Shown here in pieces: positions 5,086 through 5,975 of a stretch of 5,975 bases of DNA (position 1 is the stretch's first letter; the number at the start of each line of letters is the position of its first letter). The position numbers were made by a program, and so were the translations under genes. The notes under the pieces are model-generated. The model was not told where the DNA came from. It searched no databases and saw only the letters and a list, made by a program, of their open reading frames with translations. Source of the stretch: Bacillota bacterium (lineage in GTDB: Bacteria > Bacillota > UBA4882 > JAAYXC01); contig JAAYXC010000363.1 of NCBI GenBank assembly GCA_012516115.1, positions 1 to 5,975 of the forward strand, read 5' to 3'.

Positions 5086-5975
5086 GATGATCCTCATCGA
5101 CGGGTATTCCTTGGCCAACCGGGCCTTTTATGCTTTACCCATGTTTACCACGAGCAAAGGGGTGCCCACCAACGCGGTCTACGGCTTCACCACCATGCTT
5201 TTCCGCCTGCTGGAGGAGGAGGATCCGGATTACGTGGCCGTGGCCTTCGACGCCGGGGCTCCGACCTTTCGTCACGAGGAGTACGCGGAATACAAGGCCG
5301 GCCGGCGCGAGACCCCGGGAGAGCTGCGGGAGCAGTTTCCCCTCCTCCGCGATCTCCTGGCGGCCTTCCGCATCCCCGTCTTCGCACAGCCGGGGTTCGA
5401 GGCCGACGACCTCCTGGGTACTATGGCCAGAAAGGCCGAGGCAGCCGGGCACCGGGTTCTCATCGTCACCGGCGACCGGGACGCTTTCCAGCTGGTCTCG
5501 CCGGCGGTGACCGTCCTTTATACCCGTCGGGGCATCAGCGAGGTCGAACGGGTGGACCCCGCCTATCTGGAGGCCCGTTATGGGCTGACGCCCTCCCAGA
5601 TCCCGGATCTCAAGGGCCTGATGGGCGATCCCACGGACAACATCCCGGGCGTCCCGGGGATCGGCGAGAAGACCGCCTTGCGGCTCCTGCACGAGTTCGG
5701 TTCGGTGGAGGCCATCCTGGCCAACCTCGACCGGATTACCCGACCGAAAGAACGAGAAGCCCTGGCCGCCCACGGGGAGACGGCCCGCCGGAGCAAGCAC
5801 CTTGCCACCATCGATTGCGCGGCCGCGATCGATTTCGACCTGGAGGACTGTCGACGCCGGGAACCGGATCACCGGGAGCTACGTCGCCTCTTTCTGGCCT
5901 TGGAGTTCAAATCGCTCCTGGAACGTCTGGGTCCGGAGGAAGAAGAAAAGAAAATCGAGGGGCCAAGGGAATCCC
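5078..5975 (+). CDS. polA: DNA polymerase I, N-terminal part (5'-3' exonuclease domain)
   Basis: The reading frame stays open to the right edge (299 codons visible), so the gene is incomplete. The visible part is a full 5'-nuclease (FEN-type) domain, which removes RNA primers and flaps during Okazaki maturation and repair. Acidic metal-binding positions are visible: Asp8 (LIDG), Asp58 (AFDAG), Glu108/Asp110/Asp111 (GFEADD), Asp133/Asp135 (TGDRD) and Asp184/Asp187 (MGDPTDN). The helix-hairpin-helix element PGVPGIGEKTA lies at 190-200. After about residue 285 a charged linker begins (PEEEEKKIEG), as in PolA between the nuclease and the next domain; a stand-alone 5'-3' exonuclease remains possible because the polymerase domain lies outside the window. 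The ATG at 5078 is preferred because GGGAGG (5064-5069) is 8 bases upstream; the ATG at 5087 is too far. It overlaps the Kae1-like gene by 8 bases. Confidence 0.92.
   Translation, partial: MGKMILIDGYSLANRAFYALPMFTTSKGVPTNAVYGFTTMLFRLLEEEDPDYVAVAFDAGAPTFRHEEYAEYKAGRRETPGELREQFPLLRDLLAAFRIPVFAQPGFEADDLLGTMARKAEAAGHRVLIVTGDRDAFQLVSPAVTVLYTRRGISEVERVDPAYLEARYGLTPSQIPDLKGLMGDPTDNIPGVPGIGEKTALRLLHEFGSVEAILANLDRITRPKEREALAAHGETARRSKHLATIDCAAAIDFDLEDCRRREPDHRELRRLFLALEFKSLLERLGPEEEEKKIEGPRES

Overview
The window is a core-genome stretch with eight genes, all on the plus strand. It most likely comes from a GC-rich, spore-former-type Bacillota (Clostridia in the broad sense, such as Moorella or Desulfotomaculum relatives). 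That placement is inferred from three things: the gene order accB-accC-asp23-amaP-DUF2273-nusB, the Shine-Dalgarno sequences (two are near-perfect AAGGAGGT), and frequent GTG starts. No mobile element, CRISPR array, rRNA or tRNA was found.

Layout. Bases 1-500 are AT-richer and hold no gene that can be called with confidence. They contain a promoter-like pair pointing left and an unrecognised frame open from the left edge to 381. From 501 to 3623 lies a compact run: accB (biotin carboxyl carrier protein), accC (biotin carboxylase), an Asp23/Gls24 protein of the YqhY type, amaP (membrane protein with an Asp23-like cytosolic domain) and a small DUF2273 membrane protein. A GC-rich 14-bp hairpin with a T-rich tail (3637-3681) closes this group. 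A second, tightly coupled group follows: nusB, a Kae1/TsaD-like paralogue (4-nt overlap with nusB) and polA (8-nt overlap with the paralogue). polA runs off the right edge after its 5'-nuclease domain.

How the genes fit together. AccB and AccC are half of acetyl-CoA carboxylase, the first step of fatty-acid synthesis; the carboxyltransferase genes are not here. The Asp23, AmaP and DUF2273 proteins form a known envelope-associated module. In Bacillus subtilis the Asp23-family protein YqhY is encoded next to accBC and is linked genetically to acetyl-CoA carboxylase. NusB is an rRNA antitermination factor, the Kae1-like protein has no assigned role, and PolA is DNA polymerase I.

Most of the window is ordinary housekeeping sequence. 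The points most worth a second look are the strong terminator placed just ahead of nusB with almost no room for a new promoter, the Kae1/TsaD paralogue that keeps its metal ligands but has lost other active-site motifs, the internal homology between Asp23 and AmaP, and the unexplained left 500 bases.
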